64,000 nt of DNA from JADLCX01 sp964630785 (lineage in GTDB: Bacteria > Planctomycetota > Phycisphaerae > Phycisphaerales > UBA1924): NCBI GenBank assembly GCA_964630785.1, contig CAZVZG010000023.1, positions 14,930-78,929 of the forward strand. The letters run 5' to 3'. The notes beneath the pieces were generated by a model. The model searched no databases. It was not told the origin of the DNA and worked only from the letters and a program-made list of their open reading frames with translations. This document shows positions 61,285 through 64,000 of this stretch, one piece after another (position 1 is the first letter of the stretch; every line of letters starts with the position of its first letter). Both the position numbers and the translations under genes were made by a program.

Positions 61285-62418
61285 CTACTTCGCGAGCAGA
61301 TCCCCGTCGCCCGCCGCGGGCGCGCCGGCCTCCGGCCGCGGCGCCGCCGGGCCGACGTACCCGGTCGAGATCACCAGGTCGTCGTACCAGACGGTGTTGT
61401 CCCGCCGGGACTCGTGGATGTACACGCCCAACGAGGCCCGCTTGATCCGCACCGCGTCGCTGCCGCGCCAGCGGATACCGGTGAAGTGCGTGTAGAGCCT
61501 CCCGTCGATCCACGCCGCAAGCTCACCGTCGGCGTTGGCGACGCCCGCTCCTCTCCCGCCTGGGCTCCCGTTCTTGCCACCTTCCGTGGATTCGCCGGGG
61601 GTCGGCGTGGGGGGGGTGATCGTGTTCGCCTTCACCATGACCTCCATGCAGTACCAGCGCCCGCGTTCGGGGACGAAGCGATCCGCCGGCTCGGGGCCGA
61701 GCATGTTTCCCCAGTAGTGCCCGTCTTTGTCGATCCGCATGTCCATCCAGTAGGTGTAGCAGAACATGTATCCGGGCGCCGCGACGCGGCCCCAGTCTCG
61801 CCACGACTCAAAGCCGGTCGAAAAGTACTCGTCCCCCTTGGGGCGGATCCCGGCGGTCCCCATGCCGCCCCATTTGTTGCTCCCCGCTACGCCGGAGAGC
61901 CCGCCGCCGGTGTGGTTGAGGTTGCCCTGGTCGTAGCCGTCCGCCCACTTGATGTAATAGCGCAGGTAGACCCGCTCGTACCCGCCCTCGCGCGTCGCCG
62001 GGGGGGAGGGGGGGGAGGGGGAGGGCGTCGCGCCCGCGACGGCCGAGCCGCTGAGAGGGTCGCCGAACCAGTACACGGGGCCGGCGCCCGAGGACTTCCC
62101 GTCGTTGCTTTTCGCGGTGAGGCGGAGCGCACCCTTTCCGGCGTGCGCATGGCCGGGCGTGAAATCGATGACGGCGCGGCCGTCCTTCCGGCCGCCCACC
62201 TCGAGCGCCGCATCCAGCGCATCCGCCGCATCGAACGTGTCGGAGAAGATGATCGTCCCCGGCGCTTCCAGCGCGGCCAGGGCACGCGGATCGGCGCGGG
62301 TCCTTTCGGTGACCGGGACCGGGTACGGCCGCCGCTCTTCCGGCGGCTGCGCGGGCGAGGGAGCAACGGCGAGCGACGCCGCGATCACGCAGGCGCCCAT
62401 CGGGATCGAGTGAAGCAT
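61285..62418 (-). CDS. Secreted lectin-fold protein, polysaccharide-lyase-like
   Basis: 377 residues with a signal peptide (CVIAASLAVAPSPAQ). A single jelly-roll domain is suggested by GTIIFSDTFDAADALDAALEVGG, YERVYLRYYIKWADG, MFCYTYWMDMR, WYCMEVMVKANT, and DGELAAWIDGRLYTHFTGIRWR with the late YDDLVISTGYVGP. This order recalls family 14 polysaccharide lyases and related concanavalin-like domains; catalytic residues are not established. It is interrupted by a low-complexity run (PSPSPPSPPATREGG, around residue 130) encoded by a G-run tract. Function inferred only from fold. Confidence 0.65.
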   Translation of the reverse strand: MLHSIPMGACVIAASLAVAPSPAQPPEERRPYPVPVTERTRADPRALAALEAPGTIIFSDTFDAADALDAALEVGGRKDGRAVIDFTPGHAHAGKGALRLTAKSNDGKSSGAGPVYWFGDPLSGSAVAGATPSPSPPSPPATREGGYERVYLRYYIKWADGYDQGNLNHTGGGLSGVAGSNKWGGMGTAGIRPKGDEYFSTGFESWRDWGRVAAPGYMFCYTYWMDMRIDKDGHYWGNMLGPEPADRFVPERGRWYCMEVMVKANTITPPTPTPGESTEGGKNGSPGGRGAGVANADGELAAWIDGRLYTHFTGIRWRGSDAVRIKRASLGVYIHESRRDNTVWYDDLVISTGYVGPAAPRPEAGAPAAGDGDLLAK

Positions 62419-62802
62419 GGGAGGTCTCTCTTCCGGGCATCGCGGTCATCGGCCCGCCGCGGCCGTTCCCCCAGCGTACGCGCCCGGGGCCCCGATCCGA
62501 CCCAGGCCCATCCACCCGAAGCCCGGGCGGACCGGGCCCGGGGTTCCCCCGGCGGCCACCCGGAGCGATCCCCGGCGGCGCGGCCGCGGCTTGCTCCCCA
62601 CACGACGTGCAACCCACTCCGCGGCGCGGAGCCCCGCACCCGCGCCGCGGGCCGGCGCATCGACCGCCGAAGGGGCCGGGCGGTCCGACCGTGCAGCGAT
62701 GGGCGGAGCGTCCGCGTGGAAGGATGCGGAGCGGCCCCGCGCGTCCGCGAAACAACCACGCCACGCCGCCGCCGTCGCCGCGGCTTTGACGGGCGCGGTT
62801 GC
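62419..62802. other. Intergenic region with no recognised gene
   Basis: About 380 GC-rich bases. Open frames exist but look like Arg/Pro-rich chance frames; I see nothing to report. Confidence 0.4.
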
Positions 62803-63206
62803 TCAGGCGGCGACCGTCGCGGTCGTCACCTCGCTCCACGGCCCCTTTTCCCCGCGCGTGCTGACCCAGCGCAGGGCGTAGTACGCCGTCTTGCCCGCAT
62901 CCGCGCTCGTGAAGCCCGTCCGCAGGTTCCCGCGTGAACTGAGCGAGAGGAACTCGTACGAGTCGCCCGGCGGCGGCGCGGGCGAGTTCGGGCCCGCCAG
63001 CGCGAGCCAGACTTCCGCGCCCTGCACGCCGCGCGGCCTGGCCTTCCGCGTGGGCGTCGCTTCATCCGTGAAGCGCAGCGTGTGCGTCAAGCGCTGCCCG
63101 CTCTCGACCCGCGCGACGGGCGCGCTGGTCGGCGCGGTCGAGGCCGCCCTCGTGGGGGGGCGCGCGCGAATCCCGAACGTCGCGCGGTCGGCGTCGGTGG
63201 TCTTGA
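62803..63206 (-). pseudogene. Truncated tandem copy of the unknown gene at 63274
   Basis: On the minus strand the frame from 63206 to 62803 aligns with the C-terminal half of the neighbouring gene: DADRATFGI with DAEKAALGI, THTLRFTDEATPTRKARP with QHTLRFVDETTPTRKAKP and GEKGPWSEVTTATVAA with GERGPWGEQSQATIAA. The N-terminal half is missing and it lies beyond a terminator of the intact copy; the only starts in frame are weak (TTG at 63090). A decayed or partial duplicate. Confidence 0.65.
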
Positions 63207-63212
63207 ACGAAA

Positions 63213-63238
63213 ACGGCCCCCGCTCGCACGGGGGCCGT
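63213..63238 (-). terminator. Intrinsic terminator after the 63274 gene
   Basis: ACGGCCCCC (63213-63221) pairs with GGGGGCCGT (63230-63238); read on the minus strand it is followed by TTTTCGTT. It lies 36 bases after the stop of the gene at 63274-63933. Confidence 0.75.
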
Positions 63239-63273
63239 CGATCATGCCTGTTCAGTTGGACGCCGAGGCGGCC

Positions 63274-63933
63274 CTACGCCGCAATGGTCGCCTGCGACTG
63301 CTCGCCCCACGGCCCGCGCTCGCCGGTCGGCGAGACCCAGCGCATCCAGTAGTACGCGGTCTTGCCGCCGTCCTCGCTGGCGAAGTTGAGGACGTACGGC
63401 GCGCTCGTGTCCACGGCGACGAAGCGCAGCTCGCCCTCGCCCGCGGGGGGCGTGACGCCGACCTTGTTCCAGATCTCGACGCCCAGCACGCCCGCGGGCT
63501 TGGCCTTGCGGGTCGGCGTGGTCTCATCCACGAAGCGGAGCGTGTGCTGGAGGCGTGCCCCGCACTCGATGGAGCAGATGGGCGCGGTCGTCGGCGGGCC
63601 GATGGGCGAGGGCACGTTGGCGACGGTGATCCCCAGCGCCGCCTTCTCGGCATCGTTCACGACGCTCGACGCCTGCAAGCGGCGCACGAGCGGGCGGATC
63701 GCGGCGGTCAGCCCGGCCCGCGACTCATCCTTGCTCTGCTTGGCGGCCTGGGCCGCGTTCTTGGCGGCGATGTGCCCGGCGAAGTTGGTGTTGAAGAGCG
63801 TCTGGTTGGTGGTGACGGGCGTCATGTCCGCCGCGACCAGGCCGAGGGCCGCGAGGTTGGCGTTGGCGTAGGTGACGAAGTTGGTCACCCACGCCTGATA
63901 GTCGGCATCCGGTCCGGGCAGATAGTCGGCCAT
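63274..63933 (-). CDS. Protein of unknown function with a beta-rich tail
   Basis: 219 residues; I do not recognise the family. The N-terminal half is helical (DYQAWVTNFVTYANANLAALGL, then KNAAQAAKQSKDESRAGLTAAIRPLV). A short Pro-rich link leads to a beta domain (LRFVDETTPTRKAKPAGVLGVEIW, then GGKTAYYWMRWVSPTGERGPWG), which has a fibronectin-III-like look. AAGG lies upstream of the ATG. A partial tandem copy of the second half lies downstream beyond its terminator. A two-cysteine ICSIEC segment sits near 128. Confidence 0.55.
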   Translation of the reverse strand: MADYLPGPDADYQAWVTNFVTYANANLAALGLVAADMTPVTTNQTLFNTNFAGHIAAKNAAQAAKQSKDESRAGLTAAIRPLVRRLQASSVVNDAEKAALGITVANVPSPIGPPTTAPICSIECGARLQHTLRFVDETTPTRKAKPAGVLGVEIWNKVGVTPPAGEGELRFVAVDTSAPYVLNFASEDGGKTAYYWMRWVSPTGERGPWGEQSQATIAA

Positions 63934-64000
63934 GTTCTTCTACCTTTAGACGCTATCTCAAAACACAATCTCGGAGCTTGACGCGGCGATACCACAGCAG

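Noticed and set aside
62385..62759. Arg/Pro-rich minus-strand frame before the lectin-fold gene
   Set aside because: Composition typical of a chance frame in GC-rich DNA, no ribosome-binding site and no recognisable domain.

Overview
The window is GC-rich bacterial chromosome, most likely from a Planctomycetota of the Phycisphaerae type. Pointers are an LEPR-like motif near the N-terminus of a secreted repeat protein, a GC-type dockerin-like tail on a multiheme cytochrome, zinc ribbons of the CGYDL...CPECG kind, an anti-sigma-like protein that continues into a pseudopilin-like H-x-DG domain, type III glutamine synthetase and HpnH. This rests on recognised family features, not on a database search.

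Layout. 1-12 kb is housekeeping: an RNase HII-like protein, RibD, a YgfZ-type folate-binding protein, an M42 peptidase, an orphan nucleotidyltransferase, YajQ, LspA, a DksA-like protein with a lysine/alanine-rich head, AccA and ProC back to back, then pyrH-frr followed by an AsmA-like membrane protein. From 13.4 to 22.2 kb runs a five-gene cassette with every junction overlapping by 4 bases: a membrane VWA protein, two exported proteins (one large and helical), a membrane protein with an N-terminal J-like domain, and an exported protein with a DnaJ-like zinc finger. It matches no system I can name and is the best candidate for something undescribed. 22.3-33.2 kb holds a tRNA-binding protein, two ECF sigma/anti-sigma units whose anti-sigma proteins both carry internal duplications, a DUF4286-like protein, a lipoprotein, a Tat-exported phospholipase C, a PNPOx-like protein and HpnH. 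33-42 kb holds a pentaheme cytochrome, rpmI-rplT, an M50 protease, an agmatinase-like ureohydrolase, ApgM and an M3 peptidase. 42.3-48.9 kb is a complete Opp/Dpp-type peptide ABC transporter directly after the M3 peptidase, suggesting peptide uptake and breakdown. 49-64 kb holds a two-domain methyltransferase, a secreted CARDB-like repeat protein, a tRNA with CAT anticodon, TrpA, glutamine synthetase III with a terminator-like hairpin just before its start, a glycosylasparaginase-like hydrolase, an IS630 remnant, E2 and E1-beta of a 2-oxoacid dehydrogenase, a secreted lectin-fold protein and a partly duplicated unknown gene.

Expression signals are of two kinds. Many genes have a Shine-Dalgarno sequence. 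About nine have none but start 5-8 bases after a -10-like hexamer, which suggests leaderless mRNAs; accA and proC appear to share one nearly symmetric -10 box. Short intergenic palindromes, a second dispersed repeat and G-run tracts recur through the window, and some G-runs are read through as low-complexity protein tails or linkers.
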